Below, in pieces: positions 26,675 to 35,004 of a stretch of DNA of 64,000 nt. Position 1 is the first letter of the stretch. The number at the start of each line of letters is the position of its first letter. A model generated the notes under the pieces. That model was not told the origin of the DNA. It was given only the letters and a program-made list of their open reading frames with translations, and made no database searches. The stretch is from the NCBI RefSeq assembly GCF_000429785.1, contig NZ_KE386952.1:210917-274916 (forward strand), in the 5' to 3' direction. Both the position numbers and the translations under genes were made by a program. Origin of the DNA: Chitinibacter tainanensis DSM 15459. Lineage in GTDB: Bacteria > Pseudomonadota > Gammaproteobacteria > Burkholderiales > Chitinibacteraceae.

Positions 26675-27097
26675 ATGGACTGGCCTCACCGTGGTTCCTG
26701 TTTATGCGGCAGCGTGCGCTATGCGGCAGGCGAATTTGCCCCGAAAATGGCACATTGCCATTGCAGCATGTGCCGCAAATTTCACGGTGCGGCTTTCGCC
26801 ACCTTTGGCAGCACCCGTGCGTTTCGCTGGCTGAGCGGCGAGGCGCAGCTAGCCAGTTTTACCGCCGCCAATGGCACGGTGCGCCAGTTTTGCCAGCAGT
26901 GCGGCAGCAGCCTTACTTTTCAATCGCCCGCCACCCCGGCCGGGGTGGTCGAGATTGCCCTCGGCACGCTGGACACCCCACTGGCACAGCGCCCCGACGC
27001 CCATATCTGGGTAGGTAGCGGCGCCGATTGGTACTCCCCCACGGCTGAGCTGCCCTGCCATCACGCCGGACGTTCTTCGGAGCTTGTATGCCCATAA
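26675..27097 (+). CDS. GFA family zinc protein (glutathione-dependent formaldehyde-activating-like)
   Basis: A 140-residue protein with the complete cysteine set of the fold: GSCLCGSVRY, HCHCSMCRK and FCQQCGSSL, which bind two zincs. Members add glutathione to formaldehyde or act as lyases on glutathione adducts, but most are uncharacterised. ATG 26675 begins where the family begins, and the longer frame overlapping pyrC is not needed. It sits between pyrC and a membrane protein whose start overlaps its stop, giving a three-gene cluster. Confidence 0.88.
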   Translation: MDWPHRGSCLCGSVRYAAGEFAPKMAHCHCSMCRKFHGAAFATFGSTRAFRWLSGEAQLASFTAANGTVRQFCQQCGSSLTFQSPATPAGVVEIALGTLDTPLAQRPDAHIWVGSGADWYSPTAELPCHHAGRSSELVCP

Positions 27098-27579
27098 TTC
27101 GTAGCCCACGCCAGCACAGCTGGCTGCTCTGGGGGTTGGCGCTGCTGGCGCTAGCGGTCTGGGGCCGGCCTTTGATTCAATCCACCCAGTTTGAAAATCA
27201 TTTCTTCGGGCTGTTTTATTATTCGATTTTGGCAGGGCTGGCGCTGTTTTGGGCGCTACCGAGCGAGCAGCGTCTTATCGCGGGCCAGTTTCAGCGCCGC
27301 ACCCTGCTGCTGGGTCTGCTGCCGACTCGCACCGTGAGCGCGCCGGTGAGCGCGTTTCGTGAGATCCGCCTCGAGCAAGACCCGAATCTCTTCCGCCGCG
27401 ATACGGTCTGGCTCATGATCTGCGGCGAGCCGGGCAACCCCGAGCAAGTGGCCCGCTTTGCCTTTGCCCACTGGCCCGCCAGCGCGCGCAATATCGCGGC
27501 CGCAAGCCAGCTACAAGCCGAGCTGGCCGCAGCCACCGGGCTGAGCATTGTGCGCGCAGAAGACACCGCTGCCGAATAA
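27088..27579 (+). CDS. Small membrane protein of unknown function
   Basis: A 163-residue protein with two membrane segments (about 11-27 and 41-57), a basic link and a soluble C-terminal domain of about 95 residues. The ATG overlaps the end of the GFA gene by 10 bases, so it is translationally coupled. I do not recognise the family. The layout of two helices and a beta-rich tail resembles bacterial PH-like membrane proteins, but that is only an impression. Confidence 0.65.
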   Translation: MPIIRSPRQHSWLLWGLALLALAVWGRPLIQSTQFENHFFGLFYYSILAGLALFWALPSEQRLIAGQFQRRTLLLGLLPTRTVSAPVSAFREIRLEQDPNLFRRDTVWLMICGEPGNPEQVARFAFAHWPASARNIAAASQLQAELAAATGLSIVRAEDTAAE

Positions 27580-27696
27580 ACACTTAGCATCGGCTCAAAG
27601 CGTTGTAAGCACACCGCGCCACACCGCCAGAACCAGGGCCCAGCAGGCCAGAATGCTATGATCGCGGCATGATCATTTCGCCTGCTGGCCTGTTCC

Positions 27697-28788
27697 ATGT
27701 TCAAGCTCCGTACCCTATCCTGGCTATTCGTTCTCAGCGGCGCCGCGCACGCGGCCGACCTCGCTAGTTGCCAAAGCATCGCCGATAATCACGCCCGCTT
27801 GGCCTGCTACGATCAGCTGGCCCGCAGCGCGAGCCCGGCGACCACACCAGCTGAAACCAGCACCAGCAGCAGCAGCAGCGCCACAGTAGCCGCAGCGCCG
27901 ACCGAGCCGACCACGCCAAGCACAACAAATACCGTGAGCCCGGTCGCGGCCACCACGCTGGCCAGTGGCGATGCATTTTCACAGCGCTGGGAGCTCGATG
28001 CCGCCGATCAAAAAGGCGTTTTCACTATTCGCCCGCATCAGCCGGTGTATTTCCTGCCGCTCTCTTGGCGGGAAAACGTGAACACCCAGCCTTGCTCGCT
28101 CAACCCGCGCAATTGCGCCAAACGCTCGGCCGATAGCTTTAAAAATGTCGAAGCCAAATTCCAGCTCTCATTCAAAACCAAATTCTGGGAAGACATGCTA
28201 GGCAGCCCGATTGATCTATGGGGCGCCTACACCCAGCAAAGCTATTGGCAAGTTTACGATCAGGAAACCTCGGCGCCATTCCGCGAAACCGATTACCAGC
28301 CGGAAATCTGGGCCACCCTGCCCTTGGCGTTGGGCCCCGACTGGCTGCGGCTACGCATGCTCAATCTTGGCCTGGTGCACCAATCCAATGGCCAAACCTT
28401 GCCGCTCTCCCGCTCGTGGAATCGCCTGTATGCCAGCGTGGGCCTGAGCTCGGGTGATTTGTCGGTGATTATCAAACCATGGTGGCGACTCAAAGAAGAC
28501 CCGGCCGATGATGACAACCCGGCCATCACCGACTACAGCGGCCGTATGGAAACCCTGTTGACCTATCCTTGGGGCAAACATCAGTTTGCGCTCACCTGGC
28601 GCAATAATCTGAAATTTAACAGCAGTGTACCCAATCGCTCTTACTGGCTACTGGAATGGGCCTTCCCGCTCGCCGGCCAGCTGCATGGCTATGTACAAGC
28701 CTTTGATGGCTATGGCGATTCACTGCAAAACTATAATTTCAAAAATCGCGGCATCGCGCTGGGCGTGTCGCTGGTGAACTGGCAATAA
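27697..28788 (+). CDS. pldA: Outer membrane phospholipase A1 (OMPLA)
   Basis: A calcium-dependent outer-membrane beta-barrel that hydrolyses phospholipids reaching the outer leaflet. The 363-residue precursor has a signal peptide (MFKLRTLSWLFVLSGAAHA), a 40-residue Ser/Thr/Ala/Pro-rich spacer near 45-90, then the barrel. The catalytic HxS of GLVHQSNGQ and the asparagine of SRSWNRLY match the His-Ser-Asn triad. The spacer makes it longer than E. coli PldA (289). The terminal aromatic-rich strand ends in VSLVNWQ, suited to barrel assembly. Confidence 0.93.
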   Translation: MFKLRTLSWLFVLSGAAHAADLASCQSIADNHARLACYDQLARSASPATTPAETSTSSSSSATVAAAPTEPTTPSTTNTVSPVAATTLASGDAFSQRWELDAADQKGVFTIRPHQPVYFLPLSWRENVNTQPCSLNPRNCAKRSADSFKNVEAKFQLSFKTKFWEDMLGSPIDLWGAYTQQSYWQVYDQETSAPFRETDYQPEIWATLPLALGPDWLRLRMLNLGLVHQSNGQTLPLSRSWNRLYASVGLSSGDLSVIIKPWWRLKEDPADDDNPAITDYSGRMETLLTYPWGKHQFALTWRNNLKFNSSVPNRSYWLLEWAFPLAGQLHGYVQAFDGYGDSLQNYNFKNRGIALGVSLVNWQ

Positions 28789-28822
28789 ACCGCCGGCCAC
28801 TCGTTCGCGCCTTGCGCGCTGA

Positions 28823-29161
28823 CTAGTGGCCATAATCCAGCGGCTGAACGTCTTGCAGCGTGCCATTCACAAAGCGCAGCTGCATCATCAGCTTATCGCG
28901 GCCAAAGTTATACACCCACACGGTGACTTCGTTGCCGGGCTGGCTGCGATCGACCACCCATTCGCCCCAGCGATTGCGGTAGCGGGCCGGCTCGATCAGC
29001 GTACTGATCTCGCTGGGCTCGCCGCATTTGCTGCGGATTGAGGCTTGGCTGTCTTCCACGGTGACCAGCCGATTGCCACAGCGCAAATTCGTATCAGCCC
29101 ACGCGGGCTCCGTGCCCAATAGCGCCAGCGCTACGGGTATTGCCATCCATGCTTTATTCAA
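28823..29161 (-). CDS. DUF2845 family periplasmic protein
   Basis: A 112-residue exported protein with a signal peptide (cleavage after ...EPAWA) and the family core LRCGNRLVTVEDS, SKCGEPSE and VWVYNFGRDKLMMQLRF. The two cysteines could form a disulfide. TTG 29161 is the likely start since GGAG lies six bases upstream. An in-frame ATG at 29146 is the alternative and would shorten the signal. The function of the family is unknown. Confidence 0.8.
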   Translation of the reverse strand: MNKAWMAIPVALALLGTEPAWADTNLRCGNRLVTVEDSQASIRSKCGEPSEISTLIEPARYRNRWGEWVVDRSQPGNEVTVWVYNFGRDKLMMQLRFVNGTLQDVQPLDYGH

Positions 29162-29176
29162 AATAATCTCCAAAGC

Positions 29177-29195
29177 AATACCTCACACCGGTATT
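29177..29195. repeat. Palindrome AATACC-N7-GGTATT
   Basis: Six-base arms directly upstream of the DUF2845 start codon, in the gap to the divergent cyclase gene. A member of the dispersed family, here at a promoter side rather than a gene end. Confidence 0.6.
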
Positions 29196-29297
29196 ACCAT
29201 TCATACATCGTATTAACACCCAGCCAGCCCGTGCAGCGCAAGGCCGCAGTCTGGCTGCTAGTATAGAAGCGCCACCCTGAATGGAGCGCGAACCACT

Positions 29298-30431
29298 GTG
29301 CAACTTGGCGATTTCGTTTATGCCCTTACCGTCGCCCTGATCGGCCTGGGCGGCTGGCTGTACGCCCGCCACGAATCTGTGCAGCAAGTGCGCCTGCAGC
29401 GCTACTGGCTGCTGGCCTGCCTGTGTATCGCGGGCGGGCTCTGCCTCGAAATCGCCGCCGAACATCTGCCCGCCTGGACTCTCGCCCTGGCCATCAGCCT
29501 GATTACCGCTGGCAGCCTGCTGCAAAGCCATAGCTTGGGCTTGCTCCTCAACCCACCGCAAACCCTCTGCCGCTTTAATTGGAGCCTGCTGGGCGTGGCC
29601 AGCAGCGCCGAGCTCTTAGCCAGCTTTGGCCTACTGCCTGCGCGCTTGAGCATGCTGCTCACCGCGCTCACGCTAGCCACCTGCTTTTTGCTACTTAGCT
29701 GGCGCTTTTGGCAGCACGAGCAAGCCTTTGGCCGGCGCTGGCCGGGTATGTTGCCCCTGTTGGGCCTGCTGGCGGCCAGCTGTTTTCTATTTCGCGCCGG
29801 CCGCATCGCCCTGCTGAGCGATAGCTTTTCGCCGCTGCTGGAGCAGTTTTTATTTCTGATCGCCTCTACCTGCAACATCATGATGAGCCTGGGGCTTAAT
29901 CTCTTGCTGCTACGGCAAACCAATCAGGCGCTTTCTCGCCTGGCGATTCAGGATGCGCTCACCGGCGCCCTGAATCGCCGCGGCCTGTATGACGCCGTTG
30001 CGGCATTGCCCGCCCCGACGCGCGAGCCCGTGAGCGTGGCACTGATCGATCTGGATTACTTTAAACAAATCAACGACCACTACGGCCATGCCGTCGGCGA
30101 CGATATTCTGCGCCAGCTGGTGGGCCATTTGCAGCGCACACTGCGCCCGCACGATCTGATCGCCCGCTATGGTGGCGAAGAGTTTTGCGTGCTGCTGCCC
30201 GGGCTTGATCAAACCACCGCCAGCCGGCTGCTGGATGAAATCCGCGCCACGTTTGCCAGCCAAAGCTGGAGCGACACCGTGCCCGAGCTACGCTGCAGCT
30301 TCTCGGCTGGGGTCAGCGAGTGGCAAACCGAGCAAGACCCCGACAGCAATTTCGCCCTCGCAGATCAGCGGCTGTATCAGGCCAAAGCTGCTGGCCGCAA
30401 TCAAATTCACCCGACCCCGCGCGGCCATTGA
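29298..30431 (+). CDS. Membrane-bound GGDEF diguanylate cyclase
   Basis: A 377-residue protein with a seven-helix membrane domain (about 1-210) and a cytoplasmic GGDEF domain. The signature ARYGGEEFCVLLPG and the substrate segment ALIDLDYFKQINDHYGH are intact, so cyclic di-GMP synthesis is expected. The membrane part has no named sensor family that I can place. GTG 29298 is the start, with GGAG about 12 bases upstream. The rnpB promoter begins right after the stop codon. Confidence 0.9.
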   Translation: MQLGDFVYALTVALIGLGGWLYARHESVQQVRLQRYWLLACLCIAGGLCLEIAAEHLPAWTLALAISLITAGSLLQSHSLGLLLNPPQTLCRFNWSLLGVASSAELLASFGLLPARLSMLLTALTLATCFLLLSWRFWQHEQAFGRRWPGMLPLLGLLAASCFLFRAGRIALLSDSFSPLLEQFLFLIASTCNIMMSLGLNLLLLRQTNQALSRLAIQDALTGALNRRGLYDAVAALPAPTREPVSVALIDLDYFKQINDHYGHAVGDDILRQLVGHLQRTLRPHDLIARYGGEEFCVLLPGLDQTTASRLLDEIRATFASQSWSDTVPELRCSFSAGVSEWQTEQDPDSNFALADQRLYQAKAAGRNQIHPTPRGH

Positions 30432-30442
30432 TCATCCTTGGC

Positions 30443-30471
30443 TTGCGCCCCCGCCGGTGGACGGGGATAAT
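30443..30471 (+). promoter_or_regulatory. Promoter of rnpB
   Basis: TTGCGC (30443-30448), a 17-base spacer and GATAAT (30466-30471), placing the start near 30478, where the RNase P P1 helix begins. Confidence 0.7.
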
Positions 30472-30478
30472 CGCCCCC

Positions 30479-30850
30479 GCGAAGCGGGACAGATCATCGC
30501 TGCCGTGGCAACACGGGGGAGGAAAGTCCGGGCTCCATAGAGCAGAATGCCGGCTAACGGCCGGGCGGCGTGAGCCGACGGACAGTGCAACAGAGAGCTG
30601 AACCGCCGATGGCCCCGCAAGGGGATCAGGTAAGGGTGAAAAGGTGCGGTAAGAGCGCACCGCGGCGCTGGTAACAGTCGCTGGCAGGGTAAACCCCATT
30701 CGGAGCAAGACCAAGCAGTAGGCGTTGAGGTTGCTCGCTGAGTCTACGGGTAGGTTGCTGGAGCGCGGTAGTAATGCCGCGCCTAGAGGAATGATGATCA
30801 CGGGTGGCAACACCCGGACAGAACCCGGCTTATCGGCCCGCTTCGCCCTT
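30479..30850 (+). ncRNA. rnpB: RNase P RNA, bacterial class A
   Basis: The catalytic RNA that removes tRNA 5' leaders. The nearly invariant block GGAGGAAAGTCCGGGCTCC is at 30518-30536 and the 3' block with ACAGAACCCGGCTTAT at 30819-30834. The ends GCGAAGCGGG and CCCGCTTCGC pair as helix P1. About 370 bases, as in E. coli (377). Further landmarks include GGGTGAAAAGGTGCGGTAAGA split around 30635 and the late conserved AGAGGAATGATGAT. The 3' end is approximate. Confidence 0.96.
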
Positions 30851-30924
30851 TCTAAGCCCCACTCAAATCGGCAACACGGCACAATCGCCATTCATACCCG
30901 GCCTAGCGACGGTGAATCACCGCT

Positions 30925-31083
30925 TTACACATACTGCAGTTGCCGACGCTCCGCCTGAATAATCGAGAGATACACCAGCGTGGCGCTCAGGCCAAACTCA
31001 CTTTTGGCCTCATTCACCGCTTGATTCAGATTCATGCCCTGCGCCATCCGCTGCTGAACAAATTGCTGTACTTGCTCATTCAT
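30925..31083 (-). CDS. Small unknown protein (52 residues)
   Basis: A short but credible gene: ATG 31083 is preceded by AGGAG at eight bases, and the product MNEQVQQFVQQRMAQGMNLN... is amphipathic and helical, with two helices of about 20 residues and an end REL-like basic stretch (QAERRQLQYV). No signal or membrane segment. I do not recognise it. It lies tail-to-tail with rnpB, and the 184 bases upstream of it to the next leftward gene hold no other gene. Confidence 0.6.
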   Translation of the reverse strand: MNEQVQQFVQQRMAQGMNLNQAVNEAKSEFGLSATLVYLSIIQAERRQLQYV

Positions 31084-31267
31084 TGCACTACTCCTGCCAA
31101 CTGATCATGCAGAAATTGTGCCTGCACTGCCTACCGGCGCGCGTGGTAACAATACCCCGTTGGCATGTGCATAAATTACGTCAAGGCCTGTCAACCAGCG
31201 CCAAAGGCCGAAGCAATGCAATCCGCCCCTACAAATCAAACGACAGGTATAAGGCTGCAAGCTTTAT

Positions 31268-32209
31268 CTACTGTGCCTTGCGCGTAAATACCCATACCCC
31301 AGCCTGTAATTCAGGCGGCACAATCAGCCGGGATAAAGCCGGCGCTTCGGCCCAATCAAACGCAGTCTGGGTTTCATAATCGGCCCAATTGCCGGTGATA
31401 AAGCGCGAATGGCTGCCGATCACAATATACGTCTGCACACAGCGCTGCCGGAAAATCTGCCGCTCAAAGCCATTCCCCGCCGGCGGCCAGCTGCAAATCA
31501 CCACTTCGGGCTGATAGCGCTGAATCGCCTCAATCGCCCCAAGGCGCTCAACTTCAGACGGATAACTCACCACTTTTTCCCAGCTGTAATCATCGCTGCT
31601 GCGCAGCGAGATGCCCGCTTCACGTAAAAACCGGCTTAAAGTACCATCCCCGGCGGCGATTTCCAGCGCCGAGCGCCCCTGCAGCAATTCAGCCAGCGCG
31701 CTAATCAATTCACGGGTGTAAAAACACCAGATCCCGCGCTTTTCCACCAGCGGCATTAAGTATTGCTTTTGCCAGATCAGCGGCCAAAGCCAGCGAAACC
31801 AGCGCAGCGACACGGGCTTGCGCACCAAATCATGCGCAAAGAGCAGCCGTTGTGCCAGCAGGCCATTCCATAAATTAAAACGCACCTTGCCGCTTTTCAC
31901 GCCAGTGGCCAGCGAAAACGCATACTGCCGCAAGGCGAGCTCAGCCAAACGCAAGCGCACTTGTTGCTCAACAAACAAGGCAAATGCGCGCCCATCCCGC
32001 TCACCGGCCAGAAAACGGGCATCAGGTTGCGCCCGCTGCGCCGCCTTGGCCAACAAGCGCTTGAGTTCAGCCGGATCCCGGCGGGCAAACGTTTGCGCCA
32101 GCTCATCGCGCACCCCGGCCCACAATACTGGAAAAGCCGCGGCCAATTCGCTAAAACCCGGGTTTTGCTGCAACCAGGCCCATGTTTGTTCTGCACTTTG
32201 CTGCGCCAT
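31268..32209 (-). CDS. SAM-dependent methyltransferase-like protein
   Basis: A 313-residue protein. The N-terminal 190 residues are helical and unassigned. The C-terminal part has the class I motif ALEIAAGDGTLSRFLREAG and a strand-4 motif VVICSWPPAGN, followed by a typical seven-strand pattern. GGGGAG before ATG 32209 fixes the start. The substrate is unknown. It is the last host gene before the tRNA-Phe island and lies on the opposite strand to the tRNA. Confidence 0.7.
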   Translation of the reverse strand: MAQQSAEQTWAWLQQNPGFSELAAAFPVLWAGVRDELAQTFARRDPAELKRLLAKAAQRAQPDARFLAGERDGRAFALFVEQQVRLRLAELALRQYAFSLATGVKSGKVRFNLWNGLLAQRLLFAHDLVRKPVSLRWFRWLWPLIWQKQYLMPLVEKRGIWCFYTRELISALAELLQGRSALEIAAGDGTLSRFLREAGISLRSSDDYSWEKVVSYPSEVERLGAIEAIQRYQPEVVICSWPPAGNGFERQIFRQRCVQTYIVIGSHSRFITGNWADYETQTAFDWAEAPALSRLIVPPELQAGVWVFTRKAQ

Positions 32210-32351
32210 TTTGCTCCCCTTTGGCCAGCCACTACCGTAGCAAAGCCAAGCCCACCTGCGCAAACCATCCTGCGCCGGCGCCAACAAAGCGCAACGAGCG
32301 CCACATTTTTGCCACACATCGGCTCACCTGGGCTATTTTGCGCAATTAACC

Positions 32352-32380
32352 TTGACGCAAGCTAGTGAATACGCTTTAAT
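32352..32380 (+). promoter_or_regulatory. Promoter of tRNA-Phe
   Basis: TTGACG (32352-32357), a 17-base spacer and TTTAAT (32375-32380), 29 bases before the tRNA. Confidence 0.75.
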
Positions 32381-32409
32381 TGCAAACCTTGTGAGCAGCA
32401 ATGCACACT

Positions 32410-32485
32410 GGCCAATTAGCTCAGTTGGTAGAGCAGCGGATTGAAAATCCGCGTGTCCGTGGTTCGATTCCGCGATTGGCCACCA
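32410..32485 (+). tRNA. tRNA-Phe (anticodon GAA)
   Basis: A full 76-base cloverleaf with anticodon GAA, a GGCCAAT/ATTGGCC acceptor stem and an encoded CCA. Its last 46 bases are repeated at 40963-41008, so the 3' half seen here was supplied by the integrated island and the gene remains intact. Confidence 0.97.
32440..32485. repeat. attL (tRNA-Phe 3' end)
   Basis: 46 bp from the anticodon arm to CCA, matching 40963-41008 except for one base in the T stem. The recombination crossover lies somewhere inside. Confidence 0.92.
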
Positions 32486-32501
32486 ATAAATACAAGCACT
32501 T

Positions 32502-32528
32502 AGCCGCATCCTCGGATGCGGCTTTTTG
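32502..32528 (+). terminator. Terminator after tRNA-Phe, island-supplied
   Basis: AGCCGCATC-CTCG-GATGCGGCT followed by T5, then GC and T5. Because it lies inside the island, the element brought a new terminator for the tRNA together with the new 3' end. Confidence 0.9.
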
Positions 32529-32534
32529 CTTTTT

Positions 32535-32599
32535 CTGACGTTTTTCTGTCAGTCGCCCTTGGTGACCAATGCGGTTCAGTGCGTTTGAATGCGGTTGAT
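32535..32599. repeat. Island end repeat, left copy (probable integrase arm site)
   Basis: Two blocks, 32535-32551 (CTGACGTTTTTCTGTCA) and 32577-32599 (starting CAGTGCG, ending CGGTTGAT), recur in the same order and direction at 40831-40885 near the other end. The first block is itself an inverted repeat. Confidence 0.65.
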
Positions 32600-32736
32600 T
32601 CATGAAAGTTATTCATGATGCCGCCGTTTAACGCTTTATTGAGTCAGTCCTACCCTATACGCAACTCCACTTGAATTGGAGTTGCTCATGCTTTCCTTCT
32701 CTGTTGCTACCCTCGGCCGTGCGGCGGAGGTGTGCC

Positions 32737-34104
32737 ATGGCTAAAGCCTATCGCGAGGGTAAAACCTGGTCGTTTCGCTTGCGGCTCAAAGGTCAGGATA
32801 TTTACCGTATAGGTTTTCCGACGGAAGCCGCCGCCAATCAGGCCCAAGCTGAAATCCGGCAGGCCTCAGCCCAGTCGGCACAGCCTTCGGGTTCCGGTCC
32901 ATTCTGCACGACGTTGGGGCGTGCATTCATGCAATATGCAAAAGAGCGCCTGCCAAGCCTAAAAGGCGCAGACAAAGACGCGAATCGCATCAATCGATAT
33001 CTGCGTCCGCTCGGGCTGCCCACGATTCAACTTGAAAAGCTGAACGCCGCTGCTGGTTCAAGCATCTACTGGAAAGTCAGCTTTGTCGGCAAGACTGAGC
33101 GCGTTATTCCCAATAGCCTCAAAACACATCGTGCCAAGCAGGAGGAGCGATCCTCCGAGAGTCAGCGACAACGAGCGGCACTGGCGGGCATGAATATGTC
33201 GGATGTGACATCGCATCATGTCCAGCAGCTCATTGATGCGATGAAAACTGAAGGCAAAGGTGCCGCCACCATCGACCACGAACGCGCTGAATTGCGCCGC
33301 CTATTCAGCTATGCGCGCAAAATCTGGAACTGGCGCGCGCTCAGCGTGAATCCAGCGAGCGATGTCATTGCGCTGAGTCTCGACAGCAAACGGGACCGCA
33401 TTTTATCTAACGACGAATGCCGCAAGATGTTTGCGGCGCTCCATGAGTACGGCAATCCTTATGCCGTACCGCTGGTATGGCTGATGTTGGAGACAGGTAT
33501 GCGCTCGTGCGAGCCACTGACTTACGCGAACTGGGGATGCGTCAACTGGACACGCCGGATTTTAGAGCTGCCAGACAGTAAAACCGGTCAACGCAATGTT
33601 CCGCTCGGTCCCGGCGCGATGACTGTGCTGAAAATGCTGGCCGAGCGCGCAGGACACTATGCACCTGATGACCCCATTTTCCCAACAACCTACGAAGCCA
33701 TCAAGAAGGCCTGGGCAACCAGCCGGAAACAGTGCGGCGTCGAAGGTGTCAATCTGCATGACTTGCGCCATACAGCCGCAACGCGGTACGCGCTGGAGTT
33801 CAAAGGCGACTTGCCCGTCATTATGCAAATTACTGGGCATAAAACCATCGCCATGGTGATGCGGTATATCAATATCAAAGTCGATGACGTGGTGAATAAA
33901 CTGCACGGTGAAGAACTTGATGTGGGCTCGGCCCCCGCAGGCTATAAGCAGGCATTGCAAGAAGCCATTGAGTCCAAAGTGCTGAATGCGTCGGCATCAA
34001 ACTCGAACTCGGCACGCCAACGCAAACAGGCAAGCCAAGTGGAAGTGATAGCACCGACCAACAGCGATAACGTCATCAGCGTTAATTTCGGTAAAGCGGC
34101 ATAA
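32737..34104 (+). CDS. int: Tyrosine integrase of the island
   Basis: A 455-residue site-specific recombinase that inserts and removes the island at tRNA-Phe. The N-terminal region is an arm- and core-binding domain with the short repeat-like opening KAYREGKTWSFRLRL. The catalytic domain shows Arg in LETGMRSCEP, Lys in LPDSKTGQRNVPL, His-x-x-Arg in LHDLRHTAATR, His in ITGHKTI and the nucleophile Tyr in MRYINIK. A 60-residue Ser/Asn/Gln-rich tail is extra. GGAGGTG lies before ATG 32737. An upstream in-frame ATG at 32671 has no ribosome site. Confidence 0.95.
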   Translation: MAKAYREGKTWSFRLRLKGQDIYRIGFPTEAAANQAQAEIRQASAQSAQPSGSGPFCTTLGRAFMQYAKERLPSLKGADKDANRINRYLRPLGLPTIQLEKLNAAAGSSIYWKVSFVGKTERVIPNSLKTHRAKQEERSSESQRQRAALAGMNMSDVTSHHVQQLIDAMKTEGKGAATIDHERAELRRLFSYARKIWNWRALSVNPASDVIALSLDSKRDRILSNDECRKMFAALHEYGNPYAVPLVWLMLETGMRSCEPLTYANWGCVNWTRRILELPDSKTGQRNVPLGPGAMTVLKMLAERAGHYAPDDPIFPTTYEAIKKAWATSRKQCGVEGVNLHDLRHTAATRYALEFKGDLPVIMQITGHKTIAMVMRYINIKVDDVVNKLHGEELDVGSAPAGYKQALQEAIESKVLNASASNSNSARQRKQASQVEVIAPTNSDNVISVNFGKAA

Positions 34105-34179
34105 TACGCAACCAGGGCGCGCCGGATACGGCGCGTTCTGCTTTGCAGATAATATCTACCCGAACTGGCAGTTCAAAAG

Positions 34180-34824
34180 CTAATCGGCATCCGTTAGGAG
34201 TAGCTTATCGCCGTGACTGACTTTCTGGAGGTAAAACAGAAACGGCAATTCGCCGGGGTAGCCATTCCGCCTAGCAAACTGGCAGAGCGACCACGATTGT
34301 TCGCGCACGCCATGAAAGCCGGGTTGGTTCGCAATGCGAGTCAGCGCATCAGCCACTGCGCCGTAGTGATGCTTGGCCAATGTGTCTTTCAAAAACGCCA
34401 AATGTTCTCCCATCTCCGCCTTAGGCCGTTTCCAAGTCCACACCGTTTTGCCGCAAGCAGCATGCCGCACGAGTTCATACCCCAACCAGTTTAATCGCGG
34501 CTTATCGGTGATATTACGCAAGTGCTCGCTCTCGGCGCCACTACCTGCCGTAAACAGCATCAGCCATTCGACGTTCTCAGCATCTTCAGGCCAGAACATC
34601 ACCAGCAGCGCATTAGCAAAGCCATGCTTCTTGCGTGTGACCCGCTGTGCTGGTGTGCAACCTACCCCGTACAGACGGTGAAATTTATTTGCTAGAGCGA
34701 CGGCCTTACTGACTTTGACTTGGCCACAAGTATATCGAGTGTATCCCTTGGCGAGGCTATCCAGAATCCGCGCCAGCGCGGCAGTTTTTGATTTGGCGAT
34801 GGGTGTAGCTGCAGACACGAACAT
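34180..34824 (-). CDS. Island protein of unknown function
   Basis: A 214-residue basic, Trp-rich cytoplasmic protein. Segments such as YTCGQVKVSKAVALANKF, RVTRKKHGFANALLVMFWP and CGKTVWTWKRP suggest nucleic-acid contact, but I do not recognise a family. It points away from the structured RNA region, and its promoter side shares an 18-base element (34846-34863) with that of the AlpA-like gene at the other end, so the two are probably co-regulated. A role in island mobility or plasmid-like maintenance is possible but unproven. Confidence 0.7.
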   Translation of the reverse strand: MFVSAATPIAKSKTAALARILDSLAKGYTRYTCGQVKVSKAVALANKFHRLYGVGCTPAQRVTRKKHGFANALLVMFWPEDAENVEWLMLFTAGSGAESEHLRNITDKPRLNWLGYELVRHAACGKTVWTWKRPKAEMGEHLAFLKDTLAKHHYGAVADALTRIANQPGFHGVREQSWSLCQFARRNGYPGELPFLFYLQKVSHGDKLLLTDAD

Positions 34825-34845
34825 GCTCTAAAAATGAAGAAGATG

Positions 34846-34863
34846 CTCTGTATAGCGCCGGCA
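34846..34863 (-). promoter_or_regulatory. Shared island promoter element, copy 1
   Basis: CTCTGTATAGCGCCGGCA on the plus strand agrees at 15 of 18 positions with 40710-40727. On the minus strand it contains CTATACAG, a likely -10 box, 22-32 bases before the start codon in each case. It also forms part of a GC hairpin (34855-34869). Confidence 0.5.
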
Positions 34864-35004
34864 CGGCGCATGAATGCAGTGTGATTCGTCTCGCGCTAGC
34901 GAGACATAATGATGTTCCGACTTTGAAGGACACAATTAACTGCGAGCACACAACCGAAATGCACTATACGCAGACAGGAAAGACGCAATTACAAGGGCAA
35001 GCAA

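Noticed and set aside
30313-30891. Minus-strand 192-codon frame across rnpB
   Set aside because: It is antisense to the RNase P RNA, whose conserved blocks explain the sequence.
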